DNA of 10,254 bases, from assembly GCA_051877705.1 (NCBI GenBank), contig JBJEJD010000159.1, positions 1 through 10,254 on the forward strand, read 5' to 3'. The DNA comes from Coprococcus_A sp051877705 (GTDB lineage Bacteria; Bacillota; Clostridia; Lachnospirales; Lachnospiraceae). The stretch's first letter is position 1. Every line of letters begins with the position of its first letter. The position numbers were made by a program, and so were the translations under genes. Positions 1 through 6,472 of this stretch are shown in pieces. The notes beneath the pieces were generated by a model. It was not told the DNA's origin, searched no databases, and saw nothing but the letters and a program-made list of their open reading frames with translations.

Positions 1-542
1 ACCAATAATTCCGATATATTGATATGCAGATCTTTATAGATGCCGACCTGAATGGTCTGATTAAATGGTACGATCATAGGTGCTGCATCTACTTCGTAGT
101 GATAGATGGTGGTCCGTTCTCTGTCCGGATCCACGATCCAATACTCACGTACACCTGCATCGGCGTAGAGTGCGTTTTTAGTGCTGTAGTCCATCGTGCG
201 GCTTGAGGGTGATACCACTTCGATAATAAAGTCAGGTGCACCTTCGCATCCCCGGTCAGAAAGCTTGTCTTTGTCGCAGATGACGCTGACATCGGGTTCC
301 ACATAATTTTTATTGTCTTTTTTGATGATGACAGCAAATGGTGCCGGATAGACTTCGCAGGATCCTTCTTTAGCATCAATATAGTTTGAGATGGTTTTGG
401 CCAGCGAAAAAGCGATTTTCTGATGGATACGGGTCGGTGTGGCCATATCACAAATCTGTCCTTCGATCAATTCCGCCCTCTCTCCTTCGGGGAGGGCATA
501 AATGTCATCAATGGTATAGTTCCCTTCTGTAAAAAGCAGCAT
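1..542 (-). CDS. Uma2 family putative endonuclease (DUF820), 3' end outside window
   Basis: The minus strand is open for 180 codons from ATG at 542 and runs off the left edge. Uma2 proteins are usually about 185-200 residues, so only a few residues should be missing. The fold family is PD-(D/E)XK nuclease-like; its cellular role is poorly known. Family hallmarks seen: N-terminal YTIDDIYALPEGERAELIEG (residues 9-28), H40-Q41, PDVSV around D84, then PDFIIEVVSPSSR (103-115) with the likely metal-binding E108, K122, and ALYADAGVREYWIVDPD (124-140). ATG 542 has AAAGGA nine bases upstream. An in-frame ATG at 566 has AGGAGG (580-585) but 13 bases away, and the predicted transcript would begin within that motif, so 542 is preferred. 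It stands alone, transcribed away from the operon. The family call is confident; the start and biological role are not. Confidence 0.8.
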   Translation of the reverse strand, partial: MLLFTEGNYTIDDIYALPEGERAELIEGQICDMATPTRIHQKIAFSLAKTISNYIDAKEGSCEVYPAPFAVIIKKDNKNYVEPDVSVICDKDKLSDRGCEGAPDFIIEVVSPSSRTMDYSTKNALYADAGVREYWIVDPDRERTTIYHYEVDAAPMIVPFNQTIQVGIYKDLHINISELL

Positions 543-588
543 GGCAGCACTTCCTTTATTTAACATTTTAATAGTTGATCCTCCTTAT

Positions 589-617
589 ATTATAATGAAT
601 TGTCAGTAGAGATGCAA
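589..617 (-). promoter_or_regulatory. Putative sigma-A promoter of the Uma2 gene
   Basis: On the minus strand, TTGCAT (617-612) and TATAAT (594-589) are separated by exactly 17 bases. Transcription would begin near 582, inside the AGGAGG at 580-585. This argues that the downstream AAAGGA and ATG 542 are used. The rest of the 543-678 stretch holds no gene; it contains an 8-bp palindrome GTCATGAC (630-637) and no clear terminator for the LysR gene that ends at 679. Confidence 0.5.
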
Positions 618-678
618 CTATTATAAATCGTCATGACTGCAATTTTTGTCAGAACAGGTTGTCGATTATCTTAAAATT

Positions 679-1572
679 CTATGAATGAAGCATATCGATA
701 AAAAGTTTCAATGCCGGGTTCTGGTTATCCTTCTTCCAGAGAGCCAGTATATCAACGTGTTCATGTTCTCCTTCCAGTGGGATAAAGACAAGATCACTGG
801 ATTGCTTTACATAATGAATAGCTGCTTCCGGAAGAATAGTGATACCGATGCCTGCGGCAACGAGGAGCAGCAGTGTTTCAATATCTGGAGAGAGGCCGAT
901 CACCTTTGGGACAAATCCCGAATCTGCAAATTTTTCAGGCAGAATATAGCCATAGCTCTTTGCCTGATTGTTTTCGTAAAACTGTGTAAGGAAAAACGAA
1001 TCATTTCTTAAATCATATCTTCGGATGGAGCTTAGCTGGGCATAAGGATGAGAAGGATACAGGACAGCAAAAAGCTTGTCTGTTTTCATATGTCTGTATT
1101 CAAATCCTTCCAGATTGGTGTTGGAATAGCAGACGTTAAAAATGACATCCAGATTGCCTCTGTCCAGTTCATAAAACAGATCCAGATGGGGTTTTCTGAA
1201 AAGCTGGAAGGAGATGGCAGGATAATCATGATAAAATTCCTTGATAAGTTCGCCGAGATTCGTATTTTCCTGTCCGTTGACATAACCGATATTCAGGGAA
1301 CCGGAAAATCCGGTGGCTGCCTTTTTTGTTTTTTCAACAGCACTCCGGCTGCGTTCCAGGATGGCTCTGGCTTCTGTCAGAAATACCTTACCGGCCGGTG
1401 TCAGTTCTACTTTTCTTTTATTTCGTATAAATAATTTTACATCTAACTGATCTTCAAGAGACTGAATGTGCTGGGTAATTGCAGTTTGTGAAATGAAATG
1501 CTGTTTTCCGGCTTCTGTAAAGTTCAGACATTCAGCAGCAGTAATAAAATACTTCAATTGATTCGTTGTCAT
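679..1572 (-). CDS. LysR-type transcriptional regulator, likely controls the dehydratase operon
   Basis: This is a 297-residue protein, the normal length for the LysR family. Residues 3-62 form the winged helix-turn-helix, with the typical run LNFTEAGKQHFISQTAITQH (16-35) and the wing LTPAGKVFL (57-65). A linker helix (about 63-90) follows, then the two-lobed effector-binding domain from about 91, including the LLLVAAGIGITILPE stretch near the C-terminus that is common in this family. ATG 1572 is preceded by GGGAGG nine bases upstream. The gene is divergent from the hydroxyacyl-CoA dehydratase operon across 279 bp, the classic arrangement for a LysR protein that controls its neighbour and represses itself. 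The effector is plausibly the operon's hydroxy acid or a CoA derivative, but this is inference. No strong terminator is seen downstream. Confidence 0.9.
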   Translation of the reverse strand: MTTNQLKYFITAAECLNFTEAGKQHFISQTAITQHIQSLEDQLDVKLFIRNKRKVELTPAGKVFLTEARAILERSRSAVEKTKKAATGFSGSLNIGYVNGQENTNLGELIKEFYHDYPAISFQLFRKPHLDLFYELDRGNLDVIFNVCYSNTNLEGFEYRHMKTDKLFAVLYPSHPYAQLSSIRRYDLRNDSFFLTQFYENNQAKSYGYILPEKFADSGFVPKVIGLSPDIETLLLLVAAGIGITILPEAAIHYVKQSSDLVFIPLEGEHEHVDILALWKKDNQNPALKLFIDMLHS

Positions 1573-1613
1573 GAATCATATCCTCCCTTAATAATCAATA
1601 ACAAAATCAATGA

Positions 1614-1639
1614 ATATTATAAGTTAATTCTTATTATAT
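1614..1639. promoter_or_regulatory. AT-rich inverted repeat, candidate LysR operator
   Basis: Left arm ATATTATAAG (1614-1623) and right arm CTTATTATAT (1630-1639) pair at 9 of 10 positions around a 6-base centre TTAATT. The core ATAAG-N6-CTTAT is perfect. It resembles LysR-family boxes in being an AT-rich dyad, although its even spacing does not give a strict T-N11-A. Its centre coincides with the predicted lysR start site, which fits autorepression. Part of the symmetry comes from the -10 box, so chance is possible. Confidence 0.4.
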
Positions 1640-1661
1640 ATGGAAATAATCTCCTTTACAA
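1633..1661 (-). promoter_or_regulatory. Promoter of the LysR gene
   Basis: On the minus strand, TTGTAA (1661-1656) and TATAAT (1638-1633) are 17 bases apart. The predicted start is near 1626, giving a leader of about 54 nt before ATG 1572. The dyad at 1614-1639 covers the -10 box and the start point. Confidence 0.6.
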
Positions 1662-1664
1662 TGG

Positions 1665-1732
1665 GAAATCAGGTGTTTTTTAAAGAAAAATCGGTAAAGA
1701 AATCAGGTTTTGCTTATGGAAATCCCAACTTT
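1665..1732 (+). repeat. Imperfect 34-bp tandem repeat upstream of the operon promoter
   Basis: GAAATCAGGT occurs exactly at 1665-1674 and again at 1699-1708, 34 bases apart. Beyond the shared ten bases the two units keep partial similarity: about 20 of the first 28 positions match. Each unit carries a second GAAA-type element 20 bases after its start (GAAAAATC at 1685, GAAATC at 1719). The second copy lies roughly 65-75 bases before the predicted operon start (about 1774), where LysR proteins usually contact DNA. The region is AT-rich, which inflates similarity. Confidence 0.45.
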
Positions 1733-1738
1733 CATTAT

Positions 1739-1767
1739 TAGACCACCGCACAGAAGAATTCTATAAT
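1739..1767 (+). promoter_or_regulatory. Promoter of the hydroxyacyl-CoA dehydratase operon
   Basis: TATAAT at 1762-1767 is preceded, after a 17-base spacer, by TAGACC at 1739-1744, a weak -35 box (4 of 6 to TTGACA). A strong -10 with a poor -35 is usual for activator-dependent promoters and fits control by the divergent LysR protein. The predicted start near 1774 leaves a leader of about 78 nt. Confidence 0.5.
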
Positions 1768-1793
1768 AAGGCTATCAGAAAACAGATTATTGC

Positions 1794-1821
1794 TTAACAA
1801 AAGTTGTTAAAAAATAATCAA
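1794..1821 (+). promoter_or_regulatory. Candidate Rex-type redox operator with an overlapping dyad
   Basis: TTGTTAA (1804-1810), four bases, then TAATCAA (1815-1821) matches the clostridial Rex consensus TTGTTAA-N4-TTAACAA at 12 of 14 defined positions with exact spacing. A further half-site TTAACAA (1794-1800) forms a perfect 7-bp inverted repeat with 1804-1810 around AAG, in the everted order. The site lies about 20-48 nt after the predicted transcription start, where a bound repressor would block elongation or promoter clearance. AT-rich leaders can give such matches by chance. Confidence 0.4.
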
Positions 1822-1851
1822 AGCTGTACAATCATAGAAGGGAGAATAGAC

Positions 1852-2895
1852 ATGGGAGAAGAAGTTCAGGCAAAACCAAAACACAAAGCACCGGATCTGA
1901 ATTCCGCAAAATTCAAGCTGGGTCAGATTGCTGCTAAGGCGTACAGTGATGCTCAGGATGCCAAGGAAAGAGGAGAGATGGTTGGCTGGTGTTCCAGTAA
2001 TTTCCCGGTGGAGATACCGGAGACGCTGGGACTGGCAGTGTGTTACCCGGAGAATCAGGCGGCAGGTATTGCAGCCCGAGGCGGCGGAGAAAGAATGTGC
2101 AATATCAGTGAAGAAGACGGCTATTCCAACGATATCTGTGCTTATGCGAGAATCAGTCTGGCCTATGCAAAGGTGAAAGATGCGCCGGAGCAGAATATGC
2201 CGCAGCCGGATTTCCTGCTTTGCTGCAACAATATCTGCAACTGTATGATCAAATGGTATGAGAATCTGGCCAGAGATCTGAATATACCACTGATTATGAT
2301 CGATATTCCGTTTAATCCGGATTATGAGGTGTCGGATGCAGAGGTGGCTTATATCAAAGCCCAGTTTCTGGATGCCATTCATCAGCTGGAGGAAATTACA
2401 GGTAAAAAATGGAGNNNNNNNNNNNNNNNNNNNNNNNNNNNNNNNNNNNNNNNNNNNNNNNNNNNNNNNNNNNNNNNNNNNNNNNNNNNNNNNNNNNNNN
2501 NNNNNNNNNNNNNNGGACTTAAGAGCCGCGGCATTAATATGGTAACAACCATTTATGCAGATGCCTTTGGATTCATTTACAAAGATTTTGATGATATGTG
2601 CCGTGCTTACGCAATGGTGCCGAATGCCATCAATCTGGAACTGGCCAGAGATAAGCGAATCAAATTATGTAAAGACAATCATGTGGAAGGTCTTCTGGTA
2701 CATACCAATCGTTCCTGCAAGCTGTGGAGCGGATTCATGTATGAGATGAGCAGACAGATCGGTGAAGCCTGTGATATTCCAGTTGCAAGCTTTGACGGCG
2801 ATCAGGCCGATCCGAGAAATTTCTCTGAAGCTCAGTATGAAACAAGAGTACAGGGGTTGACAGAGATCATGGAACAGATCAAGGAGGGAAAATAG
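1852..2895 (+). CDS. hadB: 2-hydroxyacyl-CoA dehydratase, alpha subunit (HadB/FldB-like), interrupted by assembly gap
   Basis: This is one of two [4Fe-4S] subunits that together remove water from a 2-hydroxyacyl-CoA by a ketyl-radical mechanism. The frame encodes 347 residues, 34 of them unknown across 100 N (2415-2514). Seen motifs: AKERGEMVGWCSSNFP (37-52), YPENQAAGIAARGGG (65-79), SNDICAYAR (92-100, C96), CCNNICNCMIKWYE (124-137), EITGKKW just before the gap, then YADAFGF, HTNRSCKLWSGF (284-295) and SFDGDQADPRNFSEAQY (313-329). The cysteines near 83, 96 and in RSCKLWSG are the probable cluster ligands. Related subunits are about 400-410 residues, so the true gap probably hides about 90-100 residues rather than 33. 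ATG 1852 has AAGGGAG seven bases upstream; a TTG at 1804 lacks such a site and lies in the leader. The beta gene follows immediately. The exact substrate is unknown. Confidence 0.92.
   Translation: MGEEVQAKPKHKAPDLNSAKFKLGQIAAKAYSDAQDAKERGEMVGWCSSNFPVEIPETLGLAVCYPENQAAGIAARGGGERMCNISEEDGYSNDICAYARISLAYAKVKDAPEQNMPQPDFLLCCNNICNCMIKWYENLARDLNIPLIMIDIPFNPDYEVSDAEVAYIKAQFLDAIHQLEEITGKKWXXXXXXXXXXXXXXXXXXXXXXXXXXXXXXXXXXGLKSRGINMVTTIYADAFGFIYKDFDDMCRAYAMVPNAINLELARDKRIKLCKDNHVEGLLVHTNRSCKLWSGFMYEMSRQIGEACDIPVASFDGDQADPRNFSEAQYETRVQGLTEIMEQIKEGK
2415..2514. other. Assembly gap (100 N)
   Basis: Exactly 100 unresolved bases inside hadB. The round number is the usual placeholder for a gap of unknown size. 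The flanking sequence is in the same frame on both sides of the 100 N, and both sides match the same protein family in order. The true missing length is likely near 270-300 nt, judged from usual alpha-subunit length. Confidence 0.95.
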
Positions 2896-4017
2896 ATGAG
2901 TCAGATGGAATTACTGAATAAATTTCATGAAGCTGCTTCAAATCCTGCTGGACAGATGAAAAACTATATCAATGCTGGTAAGAAGATTGTTCTGACAGCA
3001 CCTGTTTATACACCGGAAGAGATTATCCATGCAATGGGAATGGTTCCGATGGCAGTCTGGGGAGCAGATCTTGAACTGAAAGAGTCGAAACAGTATTTTC
3101 CGGCTTTTATCTGTTCTATCATGCAGAGTATTCTGGAACTGGGTATGAGAGGTGTCTATGAAGGTGCCAGTGCCATTGTGATTCCAAGCCTCTGTGACAG
3201 TCTGAAGGTGCTGGGAGAAAACTGGAAATATGCTGTTCCGGGTATTCCGTTTATTCCGATGACCTACCCTCAGAACAGAAAACCGGCCTATGGTGCCAAA
3301 TATACAAAGGCCGGTTATGAGCGGGTGGTCAGGGATCTGGAGAAAGCCACAGGTCTTGCTTTTGATGAGGATCAGCTGGCAGCATCCATAGAAGTTTATA
3401 ATACACACAATCAGGCCATGCGAAAACTGGCAGATGTGCTGGCTGTTCATCCGGAGATAACGGCACAGCAGAGATCCGATGTCTATAAGAGTGCCGGATT
3501 TATGCTGAAGGAAGAACATACAGAGCTGGTCAATGCATTGATAGCTGAATTGGAGAACAGCCCTGCTGACAATGAGAAGATCAGGATCATGACAACGGGT
3601 ATTCTGGCTGACAGTCCATCCCTGCTGGAGATCATCGAAGACAATGGATTCCAGATTGTTGTGGATGATGTGGCAGCCGAGAGCCGTCAGTACAGAACAG
3701 ATGCACCGGATGGAGAAAATGCACTGGATCGTCTGGCACAGAAATTCTGTCAGATGGATAACTGTTCTGTGCTGTACGATGTGGAGAAAAAACGTATACA
3801 GATGATCGTGGAACAGGCTAAAAAATACGATGCCAAAGGTGTTGTGGTGATTCTGACAAAATTCTGTGATCCTGAGGAGTTTGATTATCCATTTATTAAA
3901 CGTGCCTGTGAAGCGGCAGAGATCCCGGTGCTTTTAATTGAGGTCGACAGACAGATGACCAATTACGAACAGGCGAGAACGATGCTGGAAGGCTTCCGCG
4001 ATATACTGATGGTTTAA
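2896..4017 (+). CDS. hadC: 2-hydroxyacyl-CoA dehydratase, beta subunit (HadC/FldC-like)
   Basis: This 373-residue protein matches the usual beta-subunit length (about 375). It pairs with the upstream alpha subunit and carries the second [4Fe-4S] cluster. Motifs seen: APVYTPEEIIHAMGMVPMAVWG (35-56), YFPAFICSIMQSILELG (67-83, C73), IPSLCDSLKVLGENWK (96-111, C100), IPFIPMTYPQNRK (117-129), the C-terminal TKFCDPEEFDYP (321-332, C324) and VLLIEVDRQM. C73, C100 and C324 sit where cluster ligands are expected. The ATG follows the alpha stop codon directly (TAG then ATG), with AAGGAGGG seven bases upstream, so the two subunits are translationally coupled and probably made in equal amounts. Benzoyl-CoA reductase subunits are related, but the two-subunit set with a single HadI-type activator favours a dehydratase. 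Confidence 0.93.
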   Translation: MSQMELLNKFHEAASNPAGQMKNYINAGKKIVLTAPVYTPEEIIHAMGMVPMAVWGADLELKESKQYFPAFICSIMQSILELGMRGVYEGASAIVIPSLCDSLKVLGENWKYAVPGIPFIPMTYPQNRKPAYGAKYTKAGYERVVRDLEKATGLAFDEDQLAASIEVYNTHNQAMRKLADVLAVHPEITAQQRSDVYKSAGFMLKEEHTELVNALIAELENSPADNEKIRIMTTGILADSPSLLEIIEDNGFQIVVDDVAAESRQYRTDAPDGENALDRLAQKFCQMDNCSVLYDVEKKRIQMIVEQAKKYDAKGVVVILTKFCDPEEFDYPFIKRACEAAEIPVLLIEVDRQMTNYEQARTMLEGFRDILMV

Positions 4018-4050
4018 TGATAATCTTTAGAAGAGAAAGAGGAGAAAAAA

Positions 4051-5196
4051 ATGAGTAAAAATTCGAATTCAGGCAGCAAATTATCTGCTGCATTAGGTAT
4101 TACCTTTGTCTGGTTTACGACTCAGTTCGGCGGTGGTTTTGCTTCCGGTGCCCAGCTGAAGAGCTATTTCATCCGTTATGGTATCTTATGTCTGTTTACC
4201 TGTATCGGTGCTCAGGCCATCTGTGCTGTTTATAATGCCTATATCCAGTACTACTGCCGGAAACATGGCACTTATGACTACAGAAGTTTTAATAAGAAGT
4301 TCTATGGTAAGTTTTCACCGATTTTTTCACCGTTATTTGAAATTGTGTATATCTTCGTGCTGCTGGTAGTGCCTGCCGTGGCCTTTTCAACGGGCGGTTC
4401 GACCCTTCAGGAGCTGACGGGTATACCTTATATGCTGTGTACAGCTATTATCGGGGTGTTTATCTTTGTTGTTGCCATCTATGGTACCGCACTTGTGCGA
4501 AAGGTGGCGACAGTATTGTCCATTTTGATCGTAGCAGGTCTTCTGGTTGTATTTATTCCAAATATTATCGTTCAGTGGGATGCTGTTACAGCAGGTATTG
4601 CTTCTCTTAGTGCACAGAAGATGCCTGTATGGCCGGCTATCTGGAGCATGATCGTGTATGCTGCCTTCCAGATTGCTTCTTCCCCTGCTATTCATTCCCA
4701 GCATGCGGAAGCACTGCAGGAACCGAAGGATTCTGCCTTTACATTCTTTATTGGTTTTGTGGTTAACAGTGCCATGATTTTCGTTTCAACCCTGGGTCTG
4801 ATGGCTGTTATTAATACTGCTGAATATGCAGAATCATCCATGCCGGTTATGGTACTGATCAGAAATGGTGTTGCAGGTTCTGTTTTACTGCCGATTCTTT
4901 CTGTACTGATCATTCTTGGATCTGTATCAACGGCAGTGAATATGGTTTCCGCAGGAACGACCCGTGTCTGCCATATGATCGACCCGGATTACAATCCGGA
5001 CGGCAAACCGACCGCAAAAGTTATTGTGACAACGCTTGTTTTATGTCTGGTAGGATTTGGTGTTGCCCAGTTTGGCCTGCTGCCGCTGGTCAACAAAGGT
5101 TACGGCGTGCTGGCTTACCTGACATTCCCGGTTATTATCATTCCATATATCATTCATGCGATTTATACAAAACTGGATACAAAAACAGCAGAATAA
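4051..5196 (+). CDS. YkvI-like multi-pass membrane protein, putative transporter
   Basis: A 381-residue protein that is mostly hydrophobic, with about ten likely membrane segments (roughly 11-33, 42-64, 92-114, 126-147, 150-173, 194-212, 229-252, 274-296, 322-345, 350-373). The first segment contains the glycine-rich break TQFGGGFASGAQ (24-35), the type of unwound helix seen in LeuT/APC-fold transporters and in YkvI-like proteins. The charged loop DPDYNPDGKP (311-320) precedes the last pair of helices. No signal peptide or soluble domain is seen. AGAGGAG lies six bases before the ATG. It sits 33 nt after the beta subunit and 33 nt before the CoA-transferase, inside the catalytic operon. Import of the hydroxy acid or export of the reaction product is the obvious guess, but family members have no settled substrate. 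The membrane-protein call is firm; the family is moderate. Confidence 0.65.
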   Translation: MSKNSNSGSKLSAALGITFVWFTTQFGGGFASGAQLKSYFIRYGILCLFTCIGAQAICAVYNAYIQYYCRKHGTYDYRSFNKKFYGKFSPIFSPLFEIVYIFVLLVVPAVAFSTGGSTLQELTGIPYMLCTAIIGVFIFVVAIYGTALVRKVATVLSILIVAGLLVVFIPNIIVQWDAVTAGIASLSAQKMPVWPAIWSMIVYAAFQIASSPAIHSQHAEALQEPKDSAFTFFIGFVVNSAMIFVSTLGLMAVINTAEYAESSMPVMVLIRNGVAGSVLLPILSVLIILGSVSTAVNMVSAGTTRVCHMIDPDYNPDGKPTAKVIVTTLVLCLVGFGVAQFGLLPLVNKGYGVLAYLTFPVIIIPYIIHAIYTKLDTKTAE

Positions 5197-5229
5197 TCAG
5201 TCTTACTTAGATAACAAGGAGGAACAACT

Positions 5230-6468
5230 ATGTGTGAAGTTAAACGGCCTTTGGAGGGCGTAAAAGTTGTAGAATTGGCTACTTTTATTGCAGGTCCGTG
5301 CTGTGCAAGATATCTGGCGGATCTTGGTGCTGAGGTAATCAAGGTGGAGGCACCGTCCGGGGATCCATTGAGATTTACAGCTGTCAATGAAGGACGTCCT
5401 TATGGTGATCCTGAGGATACCAGTTTCTGTTTGGAGAATACAGGAAAGAAATGTGTGACTTTAAATACAAAATCAGAGGCAGGAAGAGAAGTATTGGAAA
5501 AACTGATTGCCGGATGTGATATTTTTATTACCAACTGGCGCCAGTCACCGCTTAAAAGGGCAGGACTGGATTATGAGACATTAAAAGTTAAATATCCAAA
5601 GCTTGTTATGGGATATATCAGCGGCTATGGTGAAAAGGGACCGGACAAGGATCTTCCGGGATTTGATTTTACGGCTTATTTTGCCCGCGGCGGCATCATG
5701 GGAACCATGTATGATATTGATTCTGCACCAATGACACCAATTGCGGGCTTTGGTGACCATCAGGTGGGGCTGTATCTGGCCAGCGGTCTTCTTGCGGCAC
5801 TTTACAGAGCCAGAGAAACCGGTAAGGGGGATCAGGTGACAGTCAGCCTCTATCATACAGCTCTCTGGGATATTGCGTTGTACCTGCAGTGCAATCAGTA
5901 TGGAGATCCGTCGACACAATTCCCGATCAGCCGTAAGAAAATTGCCAATCCATTAAATGTGGCCCATAAAACAAAGGATGGCAAATGGATTCAGATTGCC
6001 ATGCCGCGGTATGATTTCCATTATCCGAAATTTATGGAAGCCCTTGGCAGAAATGATCTGATCGATGATGCAAGATTCTACCCACAGGTCAGCCTTCAGG
6101 ATCATCTGGAAGAATTCTATGAGGTGCTGGATGCGGAAATCAGATACAGATCTCTGGATGAAATGGTTGAATTGATGAAAAAGGCGGATCTTCCATATGC
6201 TGTATGCCAGACATGGGATCAGATTCTTGAAGATCCTCAGGCATGGGGATCAGACGCTCTTGCGAAGGTGAAATTCCCGAATGGCAATGAACGTACAATG
6301 GTAAGAACCCCTGTCATGTTTGCAGATACAGAGCTGCCGCCTTATGAAAGAGGTGCTTTCCTGGGTGAGCATACAAAGGAAGTGCTGGCACAGCTGGGCT
6401 ATTCTGATGAGCAGATCATAGCCATGATCGCAGCCGGAGAAGCAGCAGACGTTAAGAGAATAGGGTAG
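5230..6468 (+). CDS. Family III CoA-transferase (CaiB/BaiF/Frc/HadA-like)
   Basis: A 412-residue protein, a normal length for class III CoA-transferases. It starts with the usual PLEGVKVVELATFIAGP (7-23) and RYLADLGAEVIKVEAPSGDPLR (27-48), followed by NTGKKCVTLN (70-79), GYGEKGPDKDLPGFDF (132-147), then GFGDHQVGLYLASGLLAALY and ETGKGDQVTVSLYHTALWD. D176 in GFGDHQVG aligns with the aspartate that forms the acyl anhydride in formyl-CoA transferase. In Had/Fld systems this enzyme moves CoA from the product enoyl- or acyl-CoA to the incoming 2-hydroxy acid, saving ATP. AAGGAGG lies seven bases before ATG 5230. The activator gene starts 4 nt after its stop. Its place between dehydratase and activator genes supports the HadA role; the acyl specificity is unknown. 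Confidence 0.88.
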   Translation: MCEVKRPLEGVKVVELATFIAGPCCARYLADLGAEVIKVEAPSGDPLRFTAVNEGRPYGDPEDTSFCLENTGKKCVTLNTKSEAGREVLEKLIAGCDIFITNWRQSPLKRAGLDYETLKVKYPKLVMGYISGYGEKGPDKDLPGFDFTAYFARGGIMGTMYDIDSAPMTPIAGFGDHQVGLYLASGLLAALYRARETGKGDQVTVSLYHTALWDIALYLQCNQYGDPSTQFPISRKKIANPLNVAHKTKDGKWIQIAMPRYDFHYPKFMEALGRNDLIDDARFYPQVSLQDHLEEFYEVLDAEIRYRSLDEMVELMKKADLPYAVCQTWDQILEDPQAWGSDALAKVKFPNGNERTMVRTPVMFADTELPPYERGAFLGEHTKEVLAQLGYSDEQIIAMIAAGEAADVKRIG

Positions 6469-6472
6469 GTTT

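Noticed and set aside
89..451. 120-codon minus-strand ORF in another frame
   Set aside because: It overlaps the Uma2 frame, which has clear family motifs; this frame has none.
1804..1851. Longer hadB start at TTG 1804 (16 extra residues)
   Set aside because: No ribosome site precedes it, it overlaps the Rex-like site, and ATG 1852 has AAGGGAG at ideal spacing with a family-like N-terminus.
4387..4913. Antisense ORFs across the YkvI-like gene, and similar ones across the other operon genes
   Set aside because: They are out-of-frame shadows without ribosome sites or recognisable motifs.
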